Counted from the stretch's first letter, positions 48,901 to 56,932 are shown. The stretch is 64,000 bases of DNA from Candidatus Peregrinibacteria bacterium (GCA_018655275.1 JABIJZ010000009.1:1-64000); one strand, 5' to 3'. Translations and numbers: made by a program. Notes: a model not told the origin generated them from the letters alone.

Positions 48901-51900
48901 TTGTACTTCTATGTGAGCAACACCATCCTGCACAGGCATCTGTACGCCAGGCACAAGAGCATCAGTATCTTTCGTAATATCCAAAACAGCCTCACCAAAA
49001 GCAAACACAGCAATTTTCTCAAAAGTATGCGAAACCAAATTATTATACTTATCAAAAAGCTTAAAAGTGAGATTAGCAGTAGCTTGATTATTTGATTCGA
49101 GCACATTTGTATCAGACAAAATCTCAATTCGAGAAACCTCGCCCGGAGTCACAAAAATATCATCATACCCAGGCGCAAAAGAATTATCCGAAGAAACAAA
49201 AGCCTTTACCTCATAAATCCCAGCCTCAGTCCCAGGAGTCACCTCAACTTCAGCAATCCCGTTCTCAGCCTTCGCATTATATTGTTCGCCCATAAACTCC
49301 AAAGAAACATCGTAGCTAGCAGCAGTATCCAATTCGCCATCACGTAGCAACTGCATTGTTATCAACGAAACCTCTTCGGAACCTGCGGCAAGCTCAGTTT
49401 TCCCAAGCAAAACGTCAATAGAATTTTCTGTAGTAGAAATTTGCAAATTATTACTCGTCTTGTCTTCTCCACCCCCCTTCGGGAAAATAGCCTTCACACT
49501 CATAGACGCTTTCCCAGAATAGTCAGTTGTACGCAAACGATATTTTGCATGACCACCTGATAAAATTTTCAATTCATCAGCTGGGCTAATCTCAAAAATA
49601 GGATGAGCCAAATCTTGCCCTATGCTTATCTCCAAAGTAGGGGACACCCCCCCATCATAAATAACTCCGTCCGCCCCATACCCAGTAACAGAGAGATCTA
49701 CATAATCATCCTCACCACTCAAAACCAAATCCTTCGAAGCCACAAGCTCAAGCTTTGTCAGCCCAGGCAACTCCTTTTCGTCATCCGCAACTTCAAAAGT
49801 CCCATTATACTCACACGCCATTTCCATAGAGACATTAGTGTCAAAATTCTCAACTAACCCCTCAAGCTCACCAATAAAACGTTTAAGTTCTTTGAAAAAT
49901 TGTTTAAGCCCAACGTACTCCAAAGCATCATCCAACGTTGGTAAGTCGATTCCATTTTCATCTTTTTCCTTAATCGGATACCCTTCATCATCAATTTTCA
50001 AACTATACTCCTCAACAGCAGCAGCACTATAAGGGTTGAAGTGTGGGTCGACTTCCTTCAAAGGTTTCTTGTTGAAACTCGTATCATAATAATCGCTATC
50101 CTCAAATGAACTTCCATCCAAAACCAAATAAGCCGTCTCGTATCCATAAGGGGAGTCTGCGACGTAGCCCTGTTCCTTAGCATTCAAATAATATTTCAAA
50201 ATGTATTCGTGTTTATCATCGATCGATTTTCCAGCCCAATCCAAAGAGTCTTTCAGTATGTCCGGATTCGCCTTCGTCAAAACTTTCACATAATCCTTTT
50301 CGATATAATTTTCCTCAAGATATTCATCCGTTCCCTCTTCCTCTACCAAGCCTGTCGAAACCCTAAGCAAAGAGTCACGCACTTCAGCCTCAATTTCCTC
50401 AGAAGCTCCAGGCAACAAAGATATGTCTTCTGCCTTATGCTGAACATCCGCCACAAAATCAAAATACGATTCAGCAGCAAACAAGTTCAAATAATCAACC
50501 CTCTGGACATTTCCATTCACATCCATAAACGCAACATACCTCGGATCATCAATCGGCAAACTGTGAGCGATCTTCGATTGCCACTGTCTAGAGATAGTGT
50601 AGTTCGTAGGCTCATTGTGAAGAATCAAACTCGAAAACTCCGAACGAACATTCGGCTTAATTTTCAAAACACCACTGGTGCTGAAATTCAACAAAGTAGC
50701 ATTGGTGTCAAAATTAAAAGGTTCGCTCCAACTCTGGTCTTCCCCAACGAAAGGATACCAATATTCTCCCTCAGGAACGTCAAAAACAGCAGGCGCCTCC
50801 CAATTATAATTCCGTGATAAGAAATACCGCCCAAGCATATAAACATTATCTTTCTCAAGTCCATACTTGGCCTCACTTTCTTCCACATCAAATTTAAAAG
50901 TTTCAAAAACACCATCCCCATCTTCATCCAAATTTTCATAATCAACAATGCCATCCCCATCATTATCGATTCCATCAAACAGCCCATAACGCTCCATCAA
51001 ATAATCCCAAGTCGTTTCATCGAAAAGCCCAGGCAAAGAGAAATTTTCAGTACTATCCAAAATAGGAACATTAGTCCCATTGCCACCATAAGGAGTGTGA
51101 TGATTCTTATTGCCACCGTTACCTCCTCCATAACCGGCATACTGCCCAATAAGTAAATCAAAAAGGCTCTTTCCGATAGTAAGCCCATTGTATCTGATAG
51201 GTACATTATAGTCAGGCAAGAAATTGAAACATCCATCCAAATAAATCTCATCAACCTCCTCAAAAGTTCGGCCCTTCGGTAGCTGGAATAATTCATTGTG
51301 CCAATAATGACGCAACTCATCACCCTTCTGTTCGTAGATTGCATGGTAACCAACCGGGAACTGATGCTCATACAAAACATCTTCCTCATCGATCCCCAAA
51401 TTAGAAAAATCTTCCCGCCTCACATCCGGATAATACAACAAATCTTCTTCAGGATATTCCCCAGGCAAAGGCATCCAGATATTAGTGTCATTTTCCAACT
51501 TCACATCAACAACAGCACTGCCATCTCCAGGCACCAGCCCTTCTTCATTCTCAACCAAAACCCCAGAACTATAATAAGGCTCATAACTTCCAGAAGGATC
51601 CACTACAGGATAAGTCGCAATTCTAGAAAAACACCGATCATCATTCAGAGCAGTAGAGCTAAAGAAACAACCTTCCAGGTCATTGTCCCCATAAACATCA
51701 TGCTTCTTGCTCAAAGAATATATTCGCGTCATATGAGGCGTCACATCGAAATCAAAAGATACATCCAACTCAACCACATCTTTCGCGCTGGCATCATAAT
51801 ACTCAACCGTCACATAACTATGAGAACAATAAGAATGATTTTCGTCCGTGCCTCCATGCTTCCCATCAGCTGCAACTTTCTGCCAAGCCTTGTCCACGGC

Positions 51901-53667
51901 ATTATCCAAATCCATTTGGCTATAAATCAAAGTTTTCGGATCAGTCGAAGACGTATTGAATTCATCGTCCTTGCACAGCCCCTCCACCATCTTTCCATTT
52001 TCGTCGAGGATAAATCTATAAGTCGGACGCACGCTAACGATGATGTCTCCTTTCTCAAGCCCAGACTGCTCAAGAGGACTTTCATTAAAGAAAGCCGGAA
52101 TCCCATAGTCCGGTCTGTCGTCGATAACCATCCCATGAGAAACAGCACCATCAGAAAGTTCCAAAGCTTTCCCAGCAGACAACCCATATCCATTTACCGC
52201 CAATCCATATCTTGTCATCCCCGTCAAAATACTGTCCGTAGTTATAGACCTGGCAAGCACACCATTCTCATCGCTACTCCCAAGATACGGATAGCATTGC
52301 TTCGGACTATTCAAAAAATCACTCGAAACCCCATTCACATACATCTTGTCGTCTTCCTCAAAATGATTCCGGAAAACGCCGTCAGCTTGGAAGTTCCCAT
52401 TCTCAACAGAGATCTCAGTATAATCAATCAAAGGCACAGGCTCAGCAATCTCTTCTATAATCTCATTCATCTTCAACTCAAGCGCATCATTCGCCGCTCT
52501 CAAATATTTACTCGCAAAAATATCTTTCACCGCAATCAAAGCGGGGATCGAAACAACCTGACTTTTCTCAGGGTCATACCTTCCAGTATTTATGGCCAAA
52601 TCATTCACGACTGAAATAAACCTAGTCGTTGCCGCAACATACGAGCTGTAATATTTGTCGATCACAGGCTTCAACAAAATATCTTTCATGTCCTTGAACT
52701 GGTCAGCCTCACCAGAAGCAACCTCATTCAAAGTTTCAAGATACTCCGCATTGTCCTCAGTAACCGCAACATCAAACACACCATCTTCCTGAAACCCACC
52801 CATAACTTCCATATAGAGCTCGGTCGCCCAATGTTTATTGTACCTAAAATAAGCCAAATCTTCCGCATCTCTTACAGATCTCATATAAGACGCAAAAACA
52901 TCTTCGTTTATGCCCTCTTCCTCATGAACCAAATCTCCCACAAACATTTTCTTCGCAAAATCTGCATATTCCGACTCGCCTTCATAATACAAATGGTTCT
53001 TGTCGAAAAAGTATGCCAACTTATTCCTCTCGAAATCCGTAACCTCAGGATTGTCATTCAGACTTGGTTCTCGCAAAATCCCGTGCCAAATCTCAGGCTG
53101 TGGCGACGAAACCTCATCAACTCGCTCAAAAGACTCAGTGCCAGGATTGAAAACATAACCCTTCTCGTCAAAATCAGTCATCGGGAACATCGAAACAAAC
53201 CGATTCCCATTCTTATTAACAACAGGCAATGGTACCTGCCCAATCAAAACAACTCCACGCAAACGCGATTCCTCTCGCTCCACACCATTCTTGTACAGAT
53301 TCTCCAACGCATTCACAACATCGAGCAAAGTATCCTTCCCAGGATTATACTCAATCCTCTCAACAACCGTCCCAGGACTATGAATTTGTATATCTCGCGC
53401 ATATCTTTCTATTCTATCCGGCAAAGAATCATACCCTGCCAGCTGATTCATATATTCAGCATCAATAATCCCTGAGTAGGTAGAACCGTCGTCCAACAAA
53501 TCTTTGTGTATTACCAACGCCACAACATCAAAAACCTCTTTCGTTTCCCCACTCGCCGCATAAGCAGTATCCGCAGCAGCAAAAGGAATAAACGCAAATA
53601 TTTGCACAAAAGGAATCACAAAAGCGACGACAGAAACCAACAGTTTTTTTAGAGAAACGAGGGGCAT
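39916..53667 (-). CDS. giant 4583-residue multidomain S-layer-type surface protein
   Basis: Uninterrupted 13.75-kb frame. Approximate layout: signal peptide 1-37; an alpha/beta domain with RGVVLIGQVPLPVV (near 139), distantly gingipain/C25-like but without a clear Cys-His dyad; a PDZ-like domain around 490-650 (SPLEQSGLEKGDIIVSV near 530); several Ig-like repeats 1300-1830; FG-GAP/VCBS-like calcium loops 2190-2330 (DYNGDGYDD, DIDDDGFDD, DLNGDGLAE) and one more near 3540; a DUF11-like beta domain near 2420-2560; an acidic linker near 2675; a large helical middle; a proline-rich stretch near 3200; three SLH-like domains 4188-4385; TSP3-type calcium repeats 4390-4510; a Cys cluster PATCSTCPC near the end. 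SLH domains normally bind wall polymers. Probably the S-layer or an adhesin-scaffold. Confidence 0.9.
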   Translation of the reverse strand: MPLVSLKKLLVSVVAFVIPFVQIFAFIPFAAADTAYAASGETKEVFDVVALVIHKDLLDDGSTYSGIIDAEYMNQLAGYDSLPDRIERYARDIQIHSPGTVVERIEYNPGKDTLLDVVNALENLYKNGVEREESRLRGVVLIGQVPLPVVNKNGNRFVSMFPMTDFDEKGYVFNPGTESFERVDEVSSPQPEIWHGILREPSLNDNPEVTDFERNKLAYFFDKNHLYYEGESEYADFAKKMFVGDLVHEEEGINEDVFASYMRSVRDAEDLAYFRYNKHWATELYMEVMGGFQEDGVFDVAVTEDNAEYLETLNEVASGEADQFKDMKDILLKPVIDKYYSSYVAATTRFISVVNDLAINTGRYDPEKSQVVSIPALIAVKDIFASKYLRAANDALELKMNEIIEEIAEPVPLIDYTEISVENGNFQADGVFRNHFEEDDKMYVNGVSSDFLNSPKQCYPYLGSSDENGVLARSITTDSILTGMTRYGLAVNGYGLSAGKALELSDGAVSHGMVIDDRPDYGIPAFFNESPLEQSGLEKGDIIVSVRPTYRFILDENGKMVEGLCKDDEFNTSSTDPKTLIYSQMDLDNAVDKAWQKVAADGKHGGTDENHSYCSHSYVTVEYYDASAKDVVELDVSFDFDVTPHMTRIYSLSKKHDVYGDNDLEGCFFSSTALNDDRCFSRIATYPVVDPSGSYEPYYSSGVLVENEEGLVPGDGSAVVDVKLENDTNIWMPLPGEYPEEDLLYYPDVRREDFSNLGIDEEDVLYEHQFPVGYHAIYEQKGDELRHYWHNELFQLPKGRTFEEVDEIYLDGCFNFLPDYNVPIRYNGLTIGKSLFDLLIGQYAGYGGGNGGNKNHHTPYGGNGTNVPILDSTENFSLPGLFDETTWDYLMERYGLFDGIDNDGDGIVDYENLDEDGDGVFETFKFDVEESEAKYGLEKDNVYMLGRYFLSRNYNWEAPAVFDVPEGEYWYPFVGEDQSWSEPFNFDTNATLLNFSTSGVLKIKPNVRSEFSSLILHNEPTNYTISRQWQSKIAHSLPIDDPRYVAFMDVNGNVQRVDYLNLFAAESYFDFVADVQHKAEDISLLPGASEEIEAEVRDSLLRVSTGLVEEEGTDEYLEENYIEKDYVKVLTKANPDILKDSLDWAGKSIDDKHEYILKYYLNAKEQGYVADSPYGYETAYLVLDGSSFEDSDYYDTSFNKKPLKEVDPHFNPYSAAAVEEYSLKIDDEGYPIKEKDENGIDLPTLDDALEYVGLKQFFKELKRFIGELEGLVENFDTNVSMEMACEYNGTFEVADDEKELPGLTKLELVASKDLVLSGEDDYVDLSVTGYGADGVIYDGGVSPTLEISIGQDLAHPIFEISPADELKILSGGHAKYRLRTTDYSGKASMSVKAIFPKGGGEDKTSNNLQISTTENSIDVLLGKTELAAGSEEVSLITMQLLRDGELDTAASYDVSLEFMGEQYNAKAENGIAEVEVTPGTEAGIYEVKAFVSSDNSFAPGYDDIFVTPGEVSRIEILSDTNVLESNNQATANLTFKLFDKYNNLVSHTFEKIAVFAFGEAVLDITKDTDALVPGVQMPVQDGVAHIEVQAKDMAEDPTIYVVLLDNEIEDMLAQSAVGEIESLDFGTAVKATKKLTMYEETRVQVYVSESELLVGGEESAQITATLTDTSGQVLSGYNGPVAFTNTGGAPEAMSSGSATTYIKSGIKAGKVTVEVSVPGFSSNSVEIYMKPDEPVLIDLASDTDVIYTSSVDDTVLVANLLDQYGNLSDASVPIAFTLSSGTEEAGVVEILEADPYAVNGVGKATVESTGRSGVANFVAEAAGLEPGYLTMDIKKRVSNISYDSFAPKALYMNVFGGPFFDLGRNDLAASLLYNGQSQAILTTTSDTEDRKKVLFMDGFGNVDILDPNVDSYIVKEDGLMKLAFYDRVFEEELGNAFVVLDDNLGLAVVDEFDEFTEGVLVKKIGEDFKDLKFEMSGDGVKAYLRNGAKTLLRIDSKGVTEVSDNDIDLRAPVAGEEGVEIGGFSFVVMWKGATVGQILYKQKPEGDVRLLSSSQAVEILLPGTYMQLAANARHFAMKPGFSKYSTEFAKGAYIVDLDKDIASSMAPGFGSISAEDAKESEGVGLAFDNKNLLYFTAGNSVGDSNIPYASEVGVLLGDPNIRLWNHKNPVFTPEHGYAKTIGQPLLNDDAVIKNIEPFDYNGDGYDDLLLMYEDGTVKLLENEISNQKFRDRGVLLSLANGIMSMSKVDIDDDGFDDLIIGTEDSCIKGDPCLYLYKNNNGSFERELLKFNNFDTSDRIYEMKSADLNGDGLAELTLTDSTGNLYVYWNVDGDFDPEGDILGNFGMKLDGLDLSGDLAIRYPGMSGSDVVLTIPTEHGETGVPAEGEDYSPKPYNFVGTVLDDVFVESSKSANNLNGGGAISLGDVVDYTITLKNGSSASIYNVMLSDVTPPSQTIMEDTLDCLDSLCPDVLNGTLKWKESYSPLRSRVISGISVPANGIRTLSYKAVIGQTPKVSFEVGDFEIGESGHDEYKDFLVRPDVSLDNTITYFDSSNYLDPGGRVQYIRREVDASSSNGVSDEAAALADSMAGVEDLLPPEVPNLNELLGGEEDGEECTEEQEEAGLCDGVLVNVNNQPPAGLEDTIAQLDKDSNGDGLPDFFGGGSGGAGDGKESANGDEDEDEDEDDFDWDFPDSMSELSDMAGAASEMADAALDKVEGLVDQLTCEGGSCLPSPYNHAFFAPSETVPGTALVAVMTPVFPFFSFFYPVPPKGSANSSFRLYLSPTLNLGLGLGVCWGPSVTAGWCVPAAIPVDKLMNGMCESVMEAIEAVIKTATDYVQSGVNNMTTAISNGSNTANNPEENSTTTFGGASNPLSLQVTHNIKIPGFPAVFTDWMDAQIEEVYNKLLDLPNFYIIFPDVPSLVSDTVTSLGDFADIKNPFDFLTLMNQIPLIQIKGEEVLLKVPVINENEIIKWSRQATLLVKNLEDQWEETKKYWGCDEYSERKTVCDSVTLKTTVFIKNVEQVLAALEKYKDLPKQIIQLKSIKQKYARQLICYLDTVMDVTGGYVKRQGKTVASWIKMINDIIMQFETWSTLFDLAIDYNESCDECKSDRFTEISTILQLFGGLPTPSVIPFPKWPDFVLDLSKLQLGTQIIWPDIVLKPQPIVLPNLPSITFPKIFPEVVLDLDGLIPDFSLDLPPMPNLVLPDLPPLPIPKLPDLPKPPKIPALPRPAMKIATTLKKIFRVLCLIKKGFMPIPESALKHEIEVLTEPNNKITIPFLMDLGFSAPSIEYEAPVEFRFTLHSKFGVSTDAIYQAVKETTDGINEYVEKYVGEINNYTRSLKVPYIENLDRTLQEKLGIPPKIEIDGAKVKEELQSSSGYLYAFESEYLDPDSPILNKDIGDLDYVDLDGYDAGYSRQLAEFRNSLLGYARGLDDVDSLENFVALENSFGSRDVGVLASASSSLPGSSSGRLAVSSFPMLDIEAPLAEEARTLLAAGLEDFDVGDYEVATPTPAGMHVFTADGLKENILYYTDDLSKETHIVYLDADLDGDDDIIYSTGGDLYLKQNYLGDNEELDTVNSLSGVSALDKYSKDGIFSIQGYELRENNHNASTVKFTPASSEGVVGYEVFVVPSLIEMDSNTYEKGYRYVLFEDPEDVVGTVVDLDGGLLFSTHTIDGEPLDEDMTVVQDNVVSAASSGQIELEFSNGAETIIKANEEFQILKLTNANNPSVDVNLIDGNYYSVVYALDANGMRSYISTQTPISPQICGDDDAPLPALSNTELYVPVTKTLVIDASASFDPSGEISEYYIDSNIGKDTDGDGNPANDKDPELWRYFDDGSGVSTSKFELGPFEEVADYQVALNVVDLAKNISSQVVDIHVYVPNIIIEPVLMSNPVVTGLTEIPSGDMPFALMRERYRYRVVDEELVMIPNKSKIATGAANEYGQYTTFSDGTYKIGDFNLSNMILILNSAGEVIGEVNEDTGNFWLVDGYTYIVHTAQPPLHGTYVEIADPTGASMGYLYFVADGSVSVKIFEGLEFDSENTGSLVGVNVSDVNLSDQFEFRQYPPNDPNYPNGAYLHYLAEDKQMVAIDTFGNILIIDDRITIKKKVNYHSTDPFVFELYFGDKKVGEVYVSTTGLFNEAQIVGPKDVPYNFPNSITPQYLYKEQALDPITGNGGSGGPLNPSEPVFTDLTGRLYEYAMSLYHQGLISADSNFNPGKLLTRSEFVVMLINILCIVPRPSAYDKPEVFSDVPHTDPLSYYYPYLKEGALLGLITGYEDDNPNTLNPFEPNETINLAEAVKILVEGLELQGIIDLSDVDFEMPGPWYRPYLGIAMNLPTFAKEGIDLKSSYIITEEEALEPGKELTRGELLELAYRVLEAYNCLEIDRDEDGMSDYCENKYGIDDPNADPDEDGLINSDECYYGTDPNDYDTDDGGVGDGDEVKYGTNPLYGEDDLYDTDGDGLLDVEEIQIYHTDPHDPDTDDGGVYDGAEVQNQTDPLDGSDDYIVGEGGAAGSDGQGGTGQILESEPGIYVVPATCSTCPCISTFDYKADLRKGDVLYTIIVNQDETKVYTKSNETKVN

Positions 53668-53704
53668 ATTTCTTCGAAATTCAGAGACGACTATCCAAAC
53701 ATAA

Positions 53705-53734
53705 AATATACCATCCGCCCACCCCTAAAAACAA
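53705..53734 (-). promoter_or_regulatory. promoter of the giant surface-protein operon
   Basis: Reverse strand TTGTTT (53729-53734), 18-bp spacer, TATATT (53705-53710) preceded by TGG (extended -10). It leaves about 31 nt of leader. Confidence 0.55.
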
Positions 53735-53773
53735 CGAATTTAACCTGTAAACCCCCGTTTTTCTGTTGACAGA

Positions 53774-54361
53774 TTAGAGGACTTTTACACCATAGCAATA
53801 GCCACCAGCTTCATAGGCCGAATCAGACCAGTTATAAGAGATATCATCATAAAGATTATTATTCGAGCCATTAGCCCTCCCTACGTATGAACATGGTATA
53901 TTTGCTTTTTCATAATCATTTTCTAGTTTTACAAAAATTGCATATTTATAACCACCAGTGAATTTGTGTTTGGCGGGATCAGGATTGAAAACATGCAACA
54001 TATATTTACCAGAATCATTTCCCTTACAATCATAAACTGGATTGGAATGCCGAGTGTCTAATTCATTGTTGGGATCAGGGTCCATAGGAATAATCCCTCC
54101 AGCAGCATAAGGAGCAAAAGTAGCTAAATTCACATCATCTATACAATAATTAGTATAAAGCCAAACTACATACGCAGGTAAACTAACTCCCTCAGTTCTG
54201 CCGGCTTCTATCATTTTTACAACATTGGTTAGGTCAGCAACCCTTGCCGCATCCCTCGTCTTTTCAGGTGCACCCATAATACTTGGCAAAAACACGACAG
54301 CCAAAATCCCAATGATGGAAATCACAATCAAAAGCTCAATTAAAGTAAAACCTTTTTTCAT
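53774..54361 (-). CDS. type IV pilin-like protein, third copy
   Basis: Class III prepilin: MKKGFTLIELLIVISIIGILAVVFLPSI, with peptidase cleavage before FTLIE and the Glu at +5. The frame is open from 54427, but the ATG at 54361 starts at the MKKG leader and sits 7 nt after an extended -10 box (TGT-TAAAAT, 54369-54377), implying a leaderless mRNA. The 195-residue head has cysteines (NYCIDD, YDCKGN, IPCSYV, GYCYGV) and an MDPDPNNE loop. It shares the GYKYAIFVKLE and HVFNP wording with the second copy, so these two are close paralogues, probably minor pilins. Confidence 0.9.
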   Translation of the reverse strand: MKKGFTLIELLIVISIIGILAVVFLPSIMGAPEKTRDAARVADLTNVVKMIEAGRTEGVSLPAYVVWLYTNYCIDDVNLATFAPYAAGGIIPMDPDPNNELDTRHSNPVYDCKGNDSGKYMLHVFNPDPAKHKFTGGYKYAIFVKLENDYEKANIPCSYVGRANGSNNNLYDDISYNWSDSAYEAGGYCYGVKVL

Positions 54362-54402
54362 AAGACAAATTTTAACACACAAACTAACAATCCCAAAAAT
54401 AA

Positions 54403-54966
54403 CTACTGAGACTTGACGCCGTAGCATCTATTATTAGGGTTAGCAAAAGCAGCGGTATGATCTTTATTTATATTATCTATATAGTTAGGAGCGCCCCAGG
54501 CAGCTCCAGTATAGACACAAGACATATTAGGTCCAGAGTCAATCAATTCAAGTTTAGCAAACACCCCATACTTGTGACCCCAAGGATTTGACAAATGAGA
54601 AGGGTTGTAGACATGCAACATATATTTGCCTGAATTTGAATCTCTGCAGTCACGGCTTTGGCCCCTAATTTCAGATTCAGGATCAGGATCCCTCGGGATT
54701 ATTCCTCCAGGAAAATATGACTGAAAAGCAGCCAAAGTAGAGTCATCAATACAGTAATTTCTGAAGGAAACCCCATAGGGCGGCAACTGAACTCCATCAT
54801 TACGCCCAGCTTCAATAGCTTTAACGATGTTAGCTACATCAGCTTTCCTAGCTGCATCTCTTGCCTTCTCTGGCGCACCCAGAATCCTTGGCAAAAACAC
54901 GACGGCCAAAATCCCAATAATGGAAATGACAATCAGAAGCTCAATTAAAGTAAAACCTTTCTTCAT
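54403..54966 (-). CDS. type IV pilin-like protein, second copy
   Basis: Prepilin starting MKKGFTLIELLIVISIIGILAVVFLPRI; the true start is taken at 54966, where TGA-TAGAAT (54974-54982) places the predicted transcript start at the ATG. The head has conserved cysteines (NYCIDD, SRDCRD, MSCVYT, RCYGV) and an RDPDPE loop at the equivalent place to the third copy. The two appear to be tandem duplicates that have diverged in the loops. Stop at 54403 is 41 bp before the ATG of the third copy. Confidence 0.9.
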   Translation of the reverse strand: MKKGFTLIELLIVISIIGILAVVFLPRILGAPEKARDAARKADVANIVKAIEAGRNDGVQLPPYGVSFRNYCIDDSTLAAFQSYFPGGIIPRDPDPESEIRGQSRDCRDSNSGKYMLHVYNPSHLSNPWGHKYGVFAKLELIDSGPNMSCVYTGAAWGAPNYIDNINKDHTAAFANPNNRCYGVKSQ

Positions 54967-54999
54967 GGCCCACATTCTATCACATCCCCAAAAAACCCA

Positions 55000-55030
55000 A
55001 AACAAAAAGCCGCCCCATTACTGAGGCGGC
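55000..55030 (-). terminator. intrinsic terminator after the first pilin gene
   Basis: Reverse strand GCCGCC ... GGCGGC with a 10-nt loop, followed by TTTTTGTTTT. It makes the first pilin transcript largely monocistronic, as is common for a major pilin. Confidence 0.9.
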
Positions 55031-55051
55031 ATATAATCTATCTACAAAAAA

Positions 55052-55540
55052 CTATTGTGATCTTGCACCATAACACCAAGTACTCTTAGTAGTGTCTACT
55101 AAACCAGTAGTGGTCCAGGTTCCTCCAGAAGTACTACAATTAATGTTTGCATTCGTGAAAACTTCAACTTTTGCAAGAACACCGTAAGAGTAGTCACCAG
55201 TGGCCCAGTTAATATACTGATAATCTGCTGCACAACCAGCCGTAACTGCAGGACCATCGCCATTAGGGTCAGAAGGAATAACACCACCACCAAAATACTT
55301 AGTAAAAGCAGACAAATCATCTGCAACACAACCATCACTACCCGTTCCATTTGCAGGTACCTCGTCCCCAGCCAACCTTCCAGACTCTATCGCTTCAATA
55401 ATATTCCCAACATCAGCCATCCTTGCCGCATCTCTAGCTTTTTCCGGAGCACTCATGATGCTCGGTAAGAATACAACCGCCAAAATCCCGATGATTGTAA
55501 TTACGATCAATAATTCGATCAGTGTGAAACCTTTTTTCAT
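55052..55540 (-). CDS. type IV major pilin-like protein, first copy
   Basis: Prepilin MKKGFTLIELLIVITIIGILAVVFLPSI followed by a compact 162-residue sequence with GCVADD, TAGCAADYQYINW and a final WCYGARSQ; cysteines suggest disulfide loops as in type IV pilins. It has its own consensus-like promoter and a strong terminator, unlike the other two, so it is the best candidate for the major subunit. It lies downstream of pilC. Confidence 0.92.
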   Translation of the reverse strand: MKKGFTLIELLIVITIIGILAVVFLPSIMSAPEKARDAARMADVGNIIEAIESGRLAGDEVPANGTGSDGCVADDLSAFTKYFGGGVIPSDPNGDGPAVTAGCAADYQYINWATGDYSYGVLAKVEVFTNANINCSTSGGTWTTTGLVDTTKSTWCYGARSQ

Positions 55541-55593
55541 AAAATGAGGTTAAATTTATAAAAAGGATATATATAAAATCTTTACTACAAAAA

Positions 55594-55622
55594 AGTATAG
55601 TAACCTGGAGAGAAAACCGCAA
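55594..55622 (-). promoter_or_regulatory. promoter of the major pilin gene
   Basis: Reverse strand TTGCGG (55617-55622), 17-bp spacer, TATACT (55594-55599), leaving about 47 nt of leader. Confidence 0.65.
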
Positions 55623-55645
55623 GTGAAAAAAGCCTCAAGAAATTT

Positions 55646-56932
55646 CTACAAAGCCCCAGCCATATCAGAAAGCTGCATAATAGGAAGCATCACAGCTGCA
55701 GCGATCAGCCCCACAGACACTCCGATCAGGATCAAAACAGCAGGCTCAATAATCTTAGCAATACCTGCAACACTGGTCGAAACCTCCTCCTCATAAAACT
55801 TCGCCACCTTCTGCAAAATCTCATCCAATTGCGCAGTTTTTTCCCCAACCTCAACCATATTCACGATCATAGGAGGGAACAACTTCTGATCAGACAAATT
55901 CTCCGCCAAAGGGATACCTTGTTTCATATCCTCACCGGCAAGATAGATTTTTCTTTTATAAACATCGTTACCAATCGCAGAAGAAGTGATCTCGATACTT
56001 TTGATAATCGGAACACCACTTCCAAGCAAACTAGAAAGCGATCTTGCAAAACGCGCAAGATAAGTTTTTTTAAACAATTTCCCAAACAAAGGCATATTAA
56101 TCTTCATTTTGTCCCAAATAAATCGGCCGCCTTCAGTCTTTTTGCCAAAAACCACAAACAAAACTAACACGAGCACCCCTGCCAAAAGCAAAAGCCCATG
56201 ATTATTCAAAAGATCACTCAACCAAATCACACCTCTAGTAATAGCAGGCAACTCATCGCCAGACCGATCAAACAAGGCCTTCAGCCGAGGGATTACAAAC
56301 ACCATCATAGCAATCAACACGATGATCAAAAGCCCGATAATAGCAGTCGGATAGATCAACGCACTCTTAATTTTATGTTTAATTTCCTTCCTCCGTGAAA
56401 TATCCGAAGCAAGGTTGTGAAGAGTCTTATTCAAATGCCCAGACGCTTCACCAGCCTCAATCATACCGATTTCCATATCAGAAAATTCTTGTGGGTGATA
56501 ACTCATCGCCTCCGACAAACTCTGCCCACCTTCAACACGTTCCAAAAGATCTTTTATCAATATATGCATATGAGAGTCAGCTTTTACCTGCCCAATCAGC
56601 GATTTCAAAGATTTAATCACAGGAACTCCCGAATTGACCATAACCGCAAGTAGATGAAAAAAATTCGCCTTATCCTCATCTTTCAAACTGGAATGAGTGA
56701 CGAAATATCGATTCAAAGTTTTGAACCAATCAAAAAGGAAAAATCCTGTAGATTCCAATTGAACACCCGTATCTCTTCCAAAAAGTTTCTTCGCATTTTT
56801 CGAAAGCAAAGCGTCGTCCTCATCTATATTTAGGACTACGGATTCAGGAGTCTTCTTTTTTTTAGACTCTTCTGAGCCTACTTTGAAGGTTTCTTTTCCC
56901 GAAAATACGAAATCTTTTGCTTGTTTTGGCAT
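55646..56932 (-). CDS. pilC: type IV pilus inner-membrane platform protein PilC
   Basis: Polytopic platform protein of 428 residues with two T2SSF domains. Conserved wording: FFHLLAVMVNSGVPVIKSLKSL, EFSDMEIGMIEAGEASGHL, then a transmembrane block (AIIGLLIIVLIAMMVFVIP), the second domain with ARFARSLSSLLGSGVPIIKSIE and MVEVGEKTAQLDEIL, and a C-terminal helix (PAVLILIGVSVGLIAAAVMLP). A variable N-terminal region of about 70 residues precedes the fold. Its start shares one base with the pilB stop. Confidence 0.95.
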   Translation of the reverse strand: MPKQAKDFVFSGKETFKVGSEESKKKKTPESVVLNIDEDDALLSKNAKKLFGRDTGVQLESTGFFLFDWFKTLNRYFVTHSSLKDEDKANFFHLLAVMVNSGVPVIKSLKSLIGQVKADSHMHILIKDLLERVEGGQSLSEAMSYHPQEFSDMEIGMIEAGEASGHLNKTLHNLASDISRRKEIKHKIKSALIYPTAIIGLLIIVLIAMMVFVIPRLKALFDRSGDELPAITRGVIWLSDLLNNHGLLLLAGVLVLVLFVVFGKKTEGGRFIWDKMKINMPLFGKLFKKTYLARFARSLSSLLGSGVPIIKSIEITSSAIGNDVYKRKIYLAGEDMKQGIPLAENLSDQKLFPPMIVNMVEVGEKTAQLDEILQKVAKFYEEEVSTSVAGIAKIIEPAVLILIGVSVGLIAAAVMLPIMQLSDMAGAL

